A DNA stretch of 25,191 nucleotides from an uncultured Collinsella sp. (GCA_900552875.1 USCS01000004.1:1-25191); one strand, 5' to 3'. Positions 15,141 to 23,024 are shown, counted from the stretch's first letter. A program made the numbers and translations. Notes: generated by a model from the sequence alone, not told the origin.

Positions 15141-15146
15141 ATTGTA
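15141..15146 (-). promoter_or_regulatory. Promoter -10 of the amino-acid importer operon
   Basis: TACAAT on the minus strand, 36 bases before the ATPase start. There is no clear -35 at 17 bases. Confidence 0.45.
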
Positions 15147-15211
15147 CGGAAAGAACCACGTTTTCGCAGCCCACACTACATTCCCGTAAAGAACCCGCAA
15201 CCTTTAACCCA

Positions 15212-15278
15212 CTCATTGGGGACAGACTTAAATGAGTACCTGCTCATTGGGTACTCATTTAAGTCTGTCCCCAATGAG
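15212..15278. repeat. Perfect 29-bp inverted repeat of the GGGACAG family
   Basis: CTCATTGGGGACAGACTTAA begins the left arm (15212-15240). The right arm (15250-15278) is its exact reverse complement over all 29 bases, with a 9-base loop TGCTCATTG. It lies between the importer promoter and the terminator of the YqeY gene. Such a perfect hairpin with GGGGACAG ends resembles REPIN-type elements mobilised by REP-associated Y1 transposases; no such transposase is in the window. Confidence 0.7.
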
Positions 15279-15289
15279 CACCGCCCAGC

Positions 15290-15322
15290 AAAAAAGGGGC
15301 GTGACCGCAATGGCCACGCCCC
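15290..15322 (-). terminator. Rho-independent terminator after the GatB/YqeY gene
   Basis: On minus, GGGGCGTG (15322-15315) pairs with CACGCCCC (15303-15296), followed by six T (15295-15290). It is 30 bases past the stop. Confidence 0.88.
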
Positions 15323-15351
15323 CTCAACATCAACTATATGCCGCTCGGCCC

Positions 15352-15795
15352 CTACGCGAGGCAGGCTCCGACGATCTTTGCTGCGGCCGGCTTGTCGAAG
15401 TTGCCGCCGGTGGCCTTGCCCAGCGCACCCATGACCTGGCCCATCTGCTTCTTGGACGTGGCACCCAACTCGGCGATAACCTGCTCGATCAGGGCCTCGA
15501 GCTCCTCGCCCGAAACCTGCGCGGGCAGCAGGCTCTCCAGAATCTTGACCTGCTCGGTCAGGTTGTCGGTACGCTCCTGGTCGGTGCCGGCCTTGATGGA
15601 CATCTCCAACGTCTCGCTCGTCTGCTTAATCAGACGCTTGATCATGCTGTTGACGTCTTCCTCGGTCACATCGCGGCGCTCGTTAACCTCGATGTTCTTC
15701 ACCTCGGCCTTAACCTGGCGAATGATGGACAGGCGAACCTTGTCCTTGGCCTTCATGGCCGCGATCATTTCCTTCTGCAGCTCTTCGTTGGTCAT
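15352..15795 (-). CDS. GatB/YqeY domain protein
   Basis: A 147-residue, highly charged helical protein of the GatB/YqeY family, related to the tail of the tRNA amidotransferase subunit GatB. It starts MTNEELQKEMIAAMKAKDKV and has RLSIIRQVKAEVKN and the C-terminal AELGATSKKQMGQVMGALG block that defines the family. The standalone form is common in bacteria; its precise job is not settled, though a link to tRNA is assumed. The ATG at 15795 has GAGAGG eight bases before it; a TTG at 15801 in frame is less likely. It lies 54 bases after the foldase gene with a hairpin between them. Confidence 0.88.
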   Translation of the reverse strand: MTNEELQKEMIAAMKAKDKVRLSIIRQVKAEVKNIEVNERRDVTEEDVNSMIKRLIKQTSETLEMSIKAGTDQERTDNLTEQVKILESLLPAQVSGEELEALIEQVIAELGATSKKQMGQVMGALGKATGGNFDKPAAAKIVGACLA

Positions 15796-15818
15796 CTGCA
15801 AATCCTCTCTAATAGGGT

Positions 15819-15844
15819 GGGCGGCACTCGCGCGAGCACCGCCC
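15819..15844 (-). other. GC-rich hairpin between foldase and YqeY genes
   Basis: GGGCGGCACTCG (15819-15830) and CGAGCACCGCCC (15833-15844) pair over 12 positions, two as mismatches on plus but as G-U wobbles in the minus-strand RNA. It starts 6 bases past the foldase stop. No T-run follows, so it may only attenuate read-through into the YqeY gene. Confidence 0.4.
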
Positions 15845-15849
15845 CATGA

Positions 15850-17070
15850 TTACTCAGTCGTCGACGAATCGTCGGTCGAACTCTTGGTGACGCCCTTCAG
15901 GCTGACGTTATACGGGACGTCCTTGGGCATGGGGTTGACGGTGATGTCGGCATCCTTCTTGTACTGCTCCAGCCACTCGCTGTACGCGGTGCTGGCCGCC
16001 TGCGTCTTCACCACGTTGGAAACGTACTTCTTGATGGCCTTGGGCACCTGGTTGATGTCATCAACCTGATTATCGACATGGAAGTAGTCGGTGCACTTGA
16101 TGACGTGGTAGCCATAGGTCGACTCGACGACTTCGCTCACGTCGCCCTTGTTGAGCCCCTCGAGCGCCGTCTGGTAGCTGTCGACAAAGGTGGTGAGCTT
16201 ATCCCAGCCCACATCGCCCTTCTTCTCCTTGGAACCTGTGTCCTCGGAGTACTGCTCAACGGCGTCCTCAAAGCTCAGCTCACCGGAGTTGATCTTGTCC
16301 AGGCACTCCTGCGCCTTGGCCTTGGCGGCGGCCTTGTCCTCGTCGGAGGCGTCGGAATCAACCTTGATCAGGATGTTCGACGAGCGGCGGGCGTCGTTGT
16401 AGCTGGACAGGTTTTCGTTGATGTAATCGACAATCTCGCTGTCCTTGGGCTTGCTCGTGGGCGCGACGGCATCCTTGAGTTTCTGCTGCGCCAGACTCTC
16501 CTTGAGCGAGTCCTTGTAGGTGTCCTCGGTATAGCCGTAGGTCTTGAGGGTCTTCTTAAAGGCCTTGGCACCGCCCGCGCTCTTGCACGCGTCCTTCCAA
16601 GCCTTCTCGACCTCCTCATCCGACACCGTCACGCCGTTCTCCTTCTGTGCCTGTTGAAGCAGAATCTGCTGCGTGTAGGAGTCGATGAGTTGCTTGCGGT
16701 ACTTCTTGGGCGTGAGGTCGTTGTCAACCAGATACTGCGCCCAATCCTCGTCCTTGGTGTAGCCGTAGGACGTGCGCATGCTCATGATCTGCTTGGTCAC
16801 GGTGTCCTCGGTGAGGTTGGTGCCGTTGATAGTAGCAGCAACACCGCCGGTCAGCTTGTAGCCCGAGGTATCCTCGGCCTGCGACATAAGGCCGGAGCAC
16901 GCCATCGCCGAGACGGAAAGTAGCATTGCCAGCACGCCAATAACCACCAGGACAATCTTGACGGTCTTAGACACGTACGTCTTGCGCTGCTTCTTGCGAG
17001 AACTGGAGGCGGCGCGAGCCTGCTGCTCGGGCGTCGGCTCGGGCGCGGGGTTCTTTTTCTTATTTGCCAT
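15850..17070 (-). CDS. Membrane-anchored parvulin-type peptidyl-prolyl isomerase (PrsA/SurA-like foldase)
   Basis: A 406-residue envelope protein likely to help exported proteins fold. The N-terminus is cytoplasmic and Lys/Pro-rich, followed by one membrane segment (about 36-57, KIVLVVIGVLAMLLSVSAMA) ending at Cys58. AMAC is a poor lipobox, so it may be a membrane anchor rather than a lipoprotein. A SurA-N-like helical chaperone region follows (TINGTNLTEDTVTKQIMSM). The rotamase domain lies near 235-355, with RRSSNILIKVDSD, GELSFEDAVEQYSEDTGS, KKGDVGW and STYGYHVIKCTDY. The tail is Ser/Thr/Asp-rich. ATG 17070 has GAAAGG upstream; the longer open frame to 17169 reads into the intergenic repeat. 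Its clients are not known. Confidence 0.87.
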   Translation of the reverse strand: MANKKKNPAPEPTPEQQARAASSSRKKQRKTYVSKTVKIVLVVIGVLAMLLSVSAMACSGLMSQAEDTSGYKLTGGVAATINGTNLTEDTVTKQIMSMRTSYGYTKDEDWAQYLVDNDLTPKKYRKQLIDSYTQQILLQQAQKENGVTVSDEEVEKAWKDACKSAGGAKAFKKTLKTYGYTEDTYKDSLKESLAQQKLKDAVAPTSKPKDSEIVDYINENLSSYNDARRSSNILIKVDSDASDEDKAAAKAKAQECLDKINSGELSFEDAVEQYSEDTGSKEKKGDVGWDKLTTFVDSYQTALEGLNKGDVSEVVESTYGYHVIKCTDYFHVDNQVDDINQVPKAIKKYVSNVVKTQAASTAYSEWLEQYKKDADITVNPMPKDVPYNVSLKGVTKSSTDDSSTTE

Positions 17071-17144
17071 AGTTGGCCTTTCGCATAACGAATCGAACAA
17101 ACGCCATTGTGTCACAACGCAGCCCCCGCGGCACGCTTGGTGCA

Positions 17145-17221
17145 TTGGGGACAGGTTAATCTGCACCATTTTGGTGCAAAGGGGACAGCTCTGGCAGCCG
17201 GCAGTTAGGGACAGTCCCCAA
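17145..17221. repeat. Compound GGGACAG hairpin region
   Basis: Three GGGACAG copies (17148, 17182, 17208) in 77 bases. TTGGGGAC (17145-17152) pairs with GTCCCCAA (17214-17221), enclosing a second hairpin TGCACCA/TGGTGCA (17162-17178). It fills the gap between the orphan EIIA stop and the foldase start. Confidence 0.55.
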
Positions 17222-17240
17222 GTGCCGACTCAGCCCCATC

Positions 17241-17705
17241 TTAGAAGTGGCGGCGGATGGCGTCGACCATGCCCTGGGGCGTGGTCTGGCCGAGCACGTC
17301 GGCTGCGGCATCGGCGTCCATAAAGATGTTCATGAGCGCCTGCAGGGCCTCGACCTGGCCGCCCGGCTCGGCGATGCCCAGATTGATAACGATCTGCGCC
17401 GGCACCGGAGCGCCCATGCCGGCCATAGCGTTAAATGTCACGGGCGCGGCGGGCTTCACCACCGCGATATAGGGCTTGGCCACAAACCCCGGATCGGTAT
17501 GCGGAATGGCAATGTTTGCCGCCGGCATGGCAAGACCCGTGGGATAGGCATCCTCGCGCGTGCGAACGGCGTCGAGCCAACCGGATGCAATGTAGCCACG
17601 TGGTGCAAGCTCGCCCTCAAGCCGCGCGAACATCTCATCCGGCGTCGCACACTCCCAATCAAAAAACACCAGCTCAGGCGTAAACAGCGCTTCGCTATCC
17701 ACCAT
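17241..17705 (-). CDS. Orphan PTS EIIA protein (fructose/galactitol type)
   Basis: A 154-residue phosphocarrier domain of the PTS EIIA-2 family. The phosphorylated His is His69 in ANIAIPHTDPGFV, and TGLAMPAANIAIPH is the usual context. In an ordinary system it passes phosphate from HPr to a sugar-specific EIIB. No EIIB, EIIC or sugar gene is nearby, so it may serve a distant permease or act as a regulator; this is inference. ATG 17705 has AGAGGTG upstream. A 56-bp dyad centred on GACTAGTC begins 19 bases upstream and could be its operator or leader hairpin. It lies downstream of the purN terminator. Confidence 0.85.
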   Translation of the reverse strand: MVDSEALFTPELVFFDWECATPDEMFARLEGELAPRGYIASGWLDAVRTREDAYPTGLAMPAANIAIPHTDPGFVAKPYIAVVKPAAPVTFNAMAGMGAPVPAQIVINLGIAEPGGQVEALQALMNIFMDADAAADVLGQTTPQGMVDAIRRHF

Positions 17706-17723
17706 GCGCTCACCTCTCTCACC

Positions 17724-17779
17724 TAGTCATCGGAGGCGTTCTTGAATGACTAGTCGTTAAAGACCATCCCCGATGACTA
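17724..17779. promoter_or_regulatory. 56-bp dyad upstream of the EIIA gene
   Basis: TAGTCATCGG (17724-17733) and CCGATGACTA (17770-17779) are exact inverted copies. The palindrome GACTAGTC (17748-17755) lies exactly at their centre. Across the two 28-base halves about 22 positions pair. It may be an operator for the EIIA gene, a leader hairpin or a small repeat element. Confidence 0.5.
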
Positions 17780-17780
17780 C

Positions 17781-17827
17781 CCAAAACAAAGGGTGGCCAC
17801 GTGCGCCTTGGCGCCAATGACCACCCT
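17781..17827 (-). terminator. Rho-independent terminator after purN
   Basis: On minus, AGGGTGG (17827-17821) pairs with CCACCCT (17795-17789), with an inner GGCGC/GCGCC pair, followed by TTTGTTTTGG. It begins 31 bases past the purN stop. Confidence 0.75.
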
Positions 17828-17857
17828 GACTACTCGGCTAAATTGTACTGTGCGCCG

Positions 17858-18559
17858 CTAGCCGCGAGGCGCGTCAATTGCGACCTTGCCGCTCTCAAGC
17901 ACGTGGACGCGGCCGTCGGCGAGCATTTGCACGACCTCGGGATACAGCACGTGCTCAATCGCGTGGATGTGCTCCTCGAGCGTGTCGACGTCCCAGCCCT
18001 CCTCAACAGCCAGCGCGCGCTGGGCGATGATGGGGCCGTTGTCGTAGATCTCGTTGGCAAAGTGCACGGTCACACCGGTTACCTTGACGCCGCGCGCAAA
18101 GGCATCGTCGATCGCATGCGCGCCGTTAAAGCTCGGCAGCAGTGCCGGATGCAAGTTGACCACGCGGTTGGGAAACGCCGCCAGCAGTGGCGTGTGCACC
18201 ATGCGCATGTAACCGGCCATGACCACATATTCGCAGCCGCGCTCGAGCAGCTCGTGCGCGATGATCTCGTCGGCGGCGATGGGGTCGGCATAGACATCCT
18301 TGGACAGCGTAAGCGTCTGGATGCCCGCGCGCTCAGCGCGCTGCAAACCCTTAGCCGAAGGACGGCTCGACACCACAAGTTCAATCGAAGCGTTGAGTTT
18401 GCCGGCAGCGATCAGATCGATCAGCGCCTGCAGATTGGTACCCGAACCGCTGATGAGCACACCGATCTTGAGCGGCTCGGCCGTATCGGTGCCGGTCGGA
18501 CGGGTGTAGGGCACAAAGCCCAGGCTCGCGGCAGCAGCCATCTGCTCGTTAGCGCTCAT
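17858..18559 (-). CDS. purN: Phosphoribosylglycinamide formyltransferase
   Basis: Transfers a formyl group from 10-formyl-THF to GAR, step 3 of purine synthesis. The 233-residue enzyme has the substrate loop ISGSGTNLQALI (36-47) and the catalytic triad Asn135, His137 (VNLHPALLPSF) and Asp173 (YDNGPIIAQ). The 36-residue spacing between His and Asp equals that in E. coli PurN. About 29 residues precede the usual start (LKIGVLISG), a low-complexity extension. ATG 18559 overlaps the purM stop by 11 bases, so the pair is probably translationally coupled; Met7 is the alternative. It is the last gene of purF-purM-purN. Confidence 0.95.
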   Translation of the reverse strand: MSANEQMAAAASLGFVPYTRPTGTDTAEPLKIGVLISGSGTNLQALIDLIAAGKLNASIELVVSSRPSAKGLQRAERAGIQTLTLSKDVYADPIAADEIIAHELLERGCEYVVMAGYMRMVHTPLLAAFPNRVVNLHPALLPSFNGAHAIDDAFARGVKVTGVTVHFANEIYDNGPIIAQRALAVEEGWDVDTLEEHIHAIEHVLYPEVVQMLADGRVHVLESGKVAIDAPRG

Positions 18560-19652
18560 CGGAGTACACGACCTTACCGGAGCCCTCGACGCACTCGCCC
18601 ACGCGGAACGGCTTCTCGCCCAGCGCGACCAGGGCCTCGGTCACGGCAGCCTCGTCCTCGGGGGCGACAATCAGGCACAGGCCGACGCCCATGTTGAAGG
18701 TCTTGCATGCCTCGTTGGGCGCGAGCTCGGCCTGGCGCGACACGTAGGTGATGACGGGCGGAACATCCCAGCCCATCTCGGCACCGTTGCGGGTGACCAC
18801 GGCGTCGACGTCGTCGGCAAGCGCGCGGTTGAGGTTCTCGGTAATACCGCCGCCAGTGATGTGGGCAATGGCGTGCACCGGAGCGCCGCCGCGCAGCAGC
18901 TCCAGAATCGGCTTGACGTAGATGCGCGTGGGAGCCAGCAGGGCGTCTGCCAGCGAAGCACCGCCGAGCTCCTCGAGCGGACGGCTCAGCTCCTCCGCCT
19001 TAGCGGCGGCCTCGGGCGTGCCCGGCTTAATGCCGTCGACGCCGATGACCTTGCGCACGAGCGAGTAGCCGTTGGAGTGCACGCCAGTGGAAGGCAGGCC
19101 CAGGATCACATCGCCGGGGCGGACGTTTGCGGGGTCGAGCATCTTGGGACGGTCGACGACGCCCACGGTAAAGCCGGCAAGGTCGTAGTCGGCCGGAGCC
19201 ATGACGCCGGGGTGCTCGGCCATCTCACCGCCCACGAGCGCGCAGCCCGCGAGCTTACAGCCATCGGCCACGCCCTTGATGATCTTTGCCATGTGCCCGG
19301 CCTCGATGTGACCGATGGCAACGTAGTCCAGGAAGAACAGCGGCTCGGCGCCCGAAGCCAAAATGTCGTTGACGCACATAGCAACCAGGTCCTGGCCCAC
19401 CGTCTCGTGACGGTCCATAATCTGGGCGAGCACGAGCTTGGTGCCCACGCCGTCGGTACCGCTAATCAGAATCGGGTCTTCCATATCCTTAAGCGCGGCG
19501 GCCGAGAACAGGCCACCGAAGCCACCGATACCGCCGATGACCTCGGGACGGTTGGTGTCCTTAACCATCTGCTTAATAGCGTCAACGGCGCGGCCGCCCT
19601 CGGCGGTATCGACGCCGGCATCCTCATATGTCACATGCTTGCTGTCGCTCAT
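18549..19652 (-). CDS. purM: Phosphoribosylformylglycinamidine cyclo-ligase (AIR synthetase)
   Basis: Closes FGAM to AIR using ATP, step 5 of the purine pathway. The 367-residue protein shows the PurM/SelD/ThiL fold: TYEDAGVDTAEG at the start, LISGTDGVGTKLVLA, AMCVNDILASGAEPLFFLDY, LVGGEMAEHPGVM, GLPSTGVHSNGYSLVRKV and HITGGGITENLNRAL. Length is typical. ATG 19652 is preceded by GAGGAAGG. It lies 156 bases downstream of purF; that gap contains a hairpin and half a GGGACAG repeat but no obvious promoter, so it is probably cotranscribed with purF. Confidence 0.96.
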   Translation of the reverse strand: MSDSKHVTYEDAGVDTAEGGRAVDAIKQMVKDTNRPEVIGGIGGFGGLFSAAALKDMEDPILISGTDGVGTKLVLAQIMDRHETVGQDLVAMCVNDILASGAEPLFFLDYVAIGHIEAGHMAKIIKGVADGCKLAGCALVGGEMAEHPGVMAPADYDLAGFTVGVVDRPKMLDPANVRPGDVILGLPSTGVHSNGYSLVRKVIGVDGIKPGTPEAAAKAEELSRPLEELGGASLADALLAPTRIYVKPILELLRGGAPVHAIAHITGGGITENLNRALADDVDAVVTRNGAEMGWDVPPVITYVSRQAELAPNEACKTFNMGVGLCLIVAPEDEAAVTEALVALGEKPFRVGECVEGSGKVVYSDER

Positions 19653-19720
19653 CTGAGCCTTCCTCTCCCACTACCGTCCGCCGCGCGGGCGCCAAACGGT
19701 GCTCATAGTTGCGTTCATTT

Positions 19721-19747
19721 CGGCGTGTGCCATAACAGCACACGCCG
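19721..19747. other. Hairpin in the purF-purM gap
   Basis: CGGCGTGTGC (19721-19730) pairs perfectly with GCACACGCCG (19738-19747) around loop CATAACA. There is no T-run on either strand, so it is more likely an RNA-processing or attenuating hairpin than a terminator. Confidence 0.45.
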
Positions 19748-19766
19748 TCATATCAACAAAACAGCA

Positions 19767-19806
19767 GGTAAAACCCACCAGAATAAACCTGTCCCTACAT
19801 GGCAGG
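19767..19806. repeat. Single arm of the GGGACAG repeat
   Basis: GGTAAAACCCACCAGAATAA begins a 40-base stretch closely matching the right arm at 8822-8860 (shared AATAAACCTGTCCCTA). No partner arm is seen nearby. It ends 3 bases before the purF stop codon. Confidence 0.5.
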
Positions 19807-19808
19807 CT

Positions 19809-21479
19809 TTAGGCCTCGCCGTGCTCCTCTTCCCAGCTGCGGTCGTCGTATTTCTCGACCACGGCGTCGTCGTCAAAGTGCAGCGGCTTATCCAGGTTGC
19901 GGGGCTTAAAGCCCTCCATAAACTTATCGCGGCCAAAGCTCTCGGGAATCGCCACGGGGTAGCGGCCGGTAAAGCACGCATCGCAGTAACCGCCCTTGGG
20001 CATGACCTTAAGCAGGCCCTCGACCGAAAGGAAGGCCAGCGAATCGGCGCCGATATACTCGCAAATCTCGTCGACCGTCTTGTTGGCGCTGATAAGCTGC
20101 GACTGCACGTCGGTATCGATACCGTAGAAGCACGGCCAGATGACCTCGGGCGAGTTGATGCGGATATGAATCTCCTTGGCGCCGGCGTTGCGCAGCATCT
20201 TGACGAGCTGCACCATAGTGGTGCCACGCACGATGGAGTCGTCGATCACGACGAGGCGCTTGCCCTCGATGTTGTCGCGCAGCGGGTTAAGCTTCATGCG
20301 CACGCCCATGGCGCGCAACTCCTGCGTAGGCTCGATAAACGTACGGCCCACGTAGCGGTTCTTGATAAGACCCTCGCCAAAGGGAATACCGCTCTCGTGC
20401 GAATACCCCTCCGCGGGCGGCAGGCCGGAGTCGGGCACGCCGATGACCAGGTCGGCCTCGACGGGCTCCTCATGTGCCAGCTGACGACCCATGTCGTAAC
20501 GGCAGGCGTAAACGCTCTTGCCGTTCATGATGGAGTCGGGACGGGCGAAGTAGACCTGCTCAAAGATGCAGTTGGCGGGCTCTTCGGCTGCAGGCACGCC
20601 CTGCTCGGATACCAGACCCTCGGCGCTGATGCGCAAGATCTCGCCGGGACGGACGTCACGGACGTACTCGGCGCCCACGATGTCGAGTGCGCAGGTCTCG
20701 GAAGCAACGACCCAGCCGCCGGCGCGCGTGACATGGACGGCGGAGTCGACCGTCGCGGCGCCGTCTTGCGAGGGCAGCTGCGAAACGGATGCGGCATCGG
20801 CCTGGTCCAGACCCTCGTCCACCAGCTTGCCCAGCACGAGCGGGCGAATGCCGTGCGGATCGCGGAATGCGTAGAGCGCCTGCTCGTTGATGAGCGTCAT
20901 GGCGTAGCCGCCGCGCACGAGCTCCATGGTCTTGCGAATGCCCTCACGCAGATGACCCGTACGCTGGGTAAAGTAGCCGATAAGCTTGGTCGCGACCTCG
21001 GAATCCGAATTGGAGAGGAACGGCACGCCCAGCTCGATCAGCTGGCGGCGCAGCTCGTCGGTGTTGACCAGAGTGCCGTTGTGAGCAAGCGCGATAATGA
21101 CGCTGTTGATGGTAGAAAGATGCGGCTGCGAGGCTTCCCAGCTCTTGGCACCGGCAGTGCCATAGCGCACGTGGCCCACGGCCAGCTGGCCGGAGAGCGT
21201 CGACAGGTCGGCGTTGGAGAACACACGGTCGAGCAGGCCCAGGTCCTTGCGAACCATAACCGTGCCGCCGTCACCCACGGCGATTCCCGCCGATTCCTGG
21301 CCGCGGTGCTGCAGTGCACGCAGGCCAAAGTACGTCAGTCGAGCCACGTCGCGATCGGGCGCCCACACACCAAAAATGCCGCATTCCTCATGCAGCTGGT
21401 CGGAGTCCGGATCATACGTCGACATGGTCTTCACCTGTCCCGCGGCGCGCTCGGCCGCGTGGATGGTTTCTTGAGACAT
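19809..21479 (-). CDS. purF: Amidophosphoribosyltransferase (iron-sulfur type)
   Basis: Commits PRPP to purine synthesis by making phosphoribosylamine with ammonia from glutamine. The 556-residue protein has an N-terminal propeptide before the catalytic Cys33 (EECGIFGV), so self-cleavage is expected. It also has the glutaminase motifs LRALQHRGQESAGIA, GHVRYGT and LAHNGTLVN, and the PRPP loop VVIDDSIVRGTT (410-421). Four cysteines match the [4Fe-4S] ligands of the Bacillus enzyme: Cys263 (SETCALDIVGA), Cys450 (PCFYGID), Cys499 and Cys502 (YCDACFTG). That suits an oxygen-sensitive enzyme in an anaerobe. ATG 21479 has GAGGGG upstream; Met19 is an alternative. It has a consensus TATAAT upstream and heads the purF-purM-purN run. 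Confidence 0.97.
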   Translation of the reverse strand: MSQETIHAAERAAGQVKTMSTYDPDSDQLHEECGIFGVWAPDRDVARLTYFGLRALQHRGQESAGIAVGDGGTVMVRKDLGLLDRVFSNADLSTLSGQLAVGHVRYGTAGAKSWEASQPHLSTINSVIIALAHNGTLVNTDELRRQLIELGVPFLSNSDSEVATKLIGYFTQRTGHLREGIRKTMELVRGGYAMTLINEQALYAFRDPHGIRPLVLGKLVDEGLDQADAASVSQLPSQDGAATVDSAVHVTRAGGWVVASETCALDIVGAEYVRDVRPGEILRISAEGLVSEQGVPAAEEPANCIFEQVYFARPDSIMNGKSVYACRYDMGRQLAHEEPVEADLVIGVPDSGLPPAEGYSHESGIPFGEGLIKNRYVGRTFIEPTQELRAMGVRMKLNPLRDNIEGKRLVVIDDSIVRGTTMVQLVKMLRNAGAKEIHIRINSPEVIWPCFYGIDTDVQSQLISANKTVDEICEYIGADSLAFLSVEGLLKVMPKGGYCDACFTGRYPVAIPESFGRDKFMEGFKPRNLDKPLHFDDDAVVEKYDDRSWEEEHGEA

Positions 21480-21520
21480 GGCATCCCCTCAGAGCCTCGT
21501 TATTTGGCGTTACCTGCCCT

Positions 21521-21526
21521 ATTATA
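21521..21526 (-). promoter_or_regulatory. purF promoter -10
   Basis: Consensus TATAAT on the minus strand, 41 bases before the purF start. No good -35. No recognisable purine riboswitch lies between it and the gene; the leader would be only about 35 bases. Confidence 0.6.
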
Positions 21527-21585
21527 CGCACGGCAAGACAAGCACTCCCGCGCATGAACAGCGCTTTTTAAAAGCCCACCGAGCT

Positions 21586-21591
21586 TATAAT
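21586..21591 (+). promoter_or_regulatory. Promoter -10 for the divergent membrane-protein gene
   Basis: TATAAT on plus, 60 bases from the purF -10. It would give a leader of about 175 bases before the start at 21774. The rest of this 294-bp gap shows no gene or strong structure to my reading. Confidence 0.5.
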
Positions 21592-21773
21592 CCGTTTTGC
21601 AGCCAAACATTTTATTGGGCAACCGCCTCGGGGCCGACGATCCCGCATACTTCCGTTGCGACGCGTCTCGTCCACCGCTAGGGCTTACATTGCTGCAATT
21701 GGGTCGTTTGTCCTGTCTTTTAGCAGGTCGGCGGCGTATCCTTGTACCTACAGCAAAACGAGAAAGGTTCTAT

Positions 21774-23003
21774 ATGGATCGAAACGAACTCGACCCCAGC
21801 GTCCCCAGCGCCACGGAGGTCAAGAAGATCCCCCTCATCATTAAGGTGTACGCCGTCCTGTGCATCCTGTCCGGCGTGGGCACGCTCCCTTCGGTCGGCG
21901 CCTTTATGTGGCAGGTCATCACCGCGCTCATCAACGGCAACGCCGCCGCCAAGCTCGGCGACAACACGCTCGTCGCGGTCGGACTGATTGTCGCCGGCAT
22001 CATGCTCTCGGCTGCCAGTGCCGTCATCCTGATCATCTTTGGCCTGGACCTTATCAAAAACCAGCGCCGCAACGCTGCCCGTCTGTCCTATATCCTTATC
22101 GCGTTTACCGTCGTCGAGCTTTTGGTTGACGTGATGCTCCAGGGCATCGGGCCCTTCTTGCTGCGCCCTGCCATCCAGCTCGGCATCCTCGTCGCGCTTT
22201 CGGCCACCGTCGACCCCACGCTGCGCCAGGAGCGCGAGCTGCAGCGCCGCCTGCAGGAAATGCTCGATCGCGACGCCGCCGCCGAGGGCATGCTCGGGCG
22301 CGATGAAACCGGCGAAGGCTACATTAAGCTCAACTACTTCAACCTGTTCTGGGTATTCTTTGTCTGCTGCATACTCGGCCTGATCGCCGAGGACATCTGG
22401 CACATGACGGTCGACGACCCGGGCGTCTACCAGAACCGCGCCGGCATGCTGTTTGGCCCCTTCAGCCCCATCTACGGATTTGGCGCCGTACTCATGACCA
22501 TGGTGCTCAACCGCTTCTACAAAAAGAACCCCATCATTATCTTTTTGGTGAGCGCGCTGCTCGGCGCAAGCTTTGAGGTGTTCGTGGGCTGGTTTATGCA
22601 GACCTCGTTTGGCGTGGTCTCGTGGAGCTACTCGCATATGAAGCTCTTTGGCATGCCCGATCCGCTCGCCGTCCTTACCGGCGGACGTACCTGCACGGGC
22701 TTCGCCTGCCTGTGGGGCCTGGGTGGCCTCATCTGGATCAAGCTGCTGTTGCCGAGGCTGCTCAAGCTCATCAACATGATTCCGTGGAAGAGCCGCTACT
22801 CCGCTACCGTCATCTTCACCATCATTATGCTGGTCGATGGCGTTATGACACTGCAGTCGCTCGACTACTGGTACCAGCGCGTCAACGGCACGGAGCCGGA
22901 TATTCCCGTTGCGCAGTTCTACGGCAAGTACTTCGATAATGACTTTATGGAGAATCGCTTCCAGAGCATGACCATGAGCCCCAAGGATGCGACGCGCGTG
23001 TAG
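21774..23003 (+). CDS. Putative ABC-transporter permease-like membrane protein (CmpB family)
   Basis: A 409-residue membrane protein with about eight to nine hydrophobic segments. The first half (to about 150) is a four-helix block starting PLIIKVYAVLCILSGVGTL. A charged stretch RQERELQRRLQEMLDRDAAA follows. The C-terminal half has LNYFNLFWVFFVCCILGLIA, RAGMLFGPFSPIYGFGAVLM, FEVFVGWFMQTSFGVVSWSY and GRTCTGFACLWGLGG, which match the family often named putative ABC transporter permease (CmpB, DUF1113-like). The transport role is unproven and there is no ATPase partner here. ATG 21774 follows AGAAAGG; the frame is open further upstream with no family similarity. It is divergent from purF. Confidence 0.75.
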   Translation: MDRNELDPSVPSATEVKKIPLIIKVYAVLCILSGVGTLPSVGAFMWQVITALINGNAAAKLGDNTLVAVGLIVAGIMLSAASAVILIIFGLDLIKNQRRNAARLSYILIAFTVVELLVDVMLQGIGPFLLRPAIQLGILVALSATVDPTLRQERELQRRLQEMLDRDAAAEGMLGRDETGEGYIKLNYFNLFWVFFVCCILGLIAEDIWHMTVDDPGVYQNRAGMLFGPFSPIYGFGAVLMTMVLNRFYKKNPIIIFLVSALLGASFEVFVGWFMQTSFGVVSWSYSHMKLFGMPDPLAVLTGGRTCTGFACLWGLGGLIWIKLLLPRLLKLINMIPWKSRYSATVIFTIIMLVDGVMTLQSLDYWYQRVNGTEPDIPVAQFYGKYFDNDFMENRFQSMTMSPKDATRV

Positions 23004-23024
23004 CGTCAACCGCGTCCAAAACGC

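Noticed and set aside
18861..21557. Very long plus-strand open frame (about 900 codons) opposite purM and purF
   Set aside because: It spans two real minus-strand genes and their gap, and its translation is a His/Gly/Val/Ala-rich antisense shadow with no family motif.
21480..21773. Purine riboswitch in the purF leader
   Set aside because: The -10 lies about 41 bases from the ATG, leaving no room for an aptamer, and no purine-aptamer pattern was recognised.
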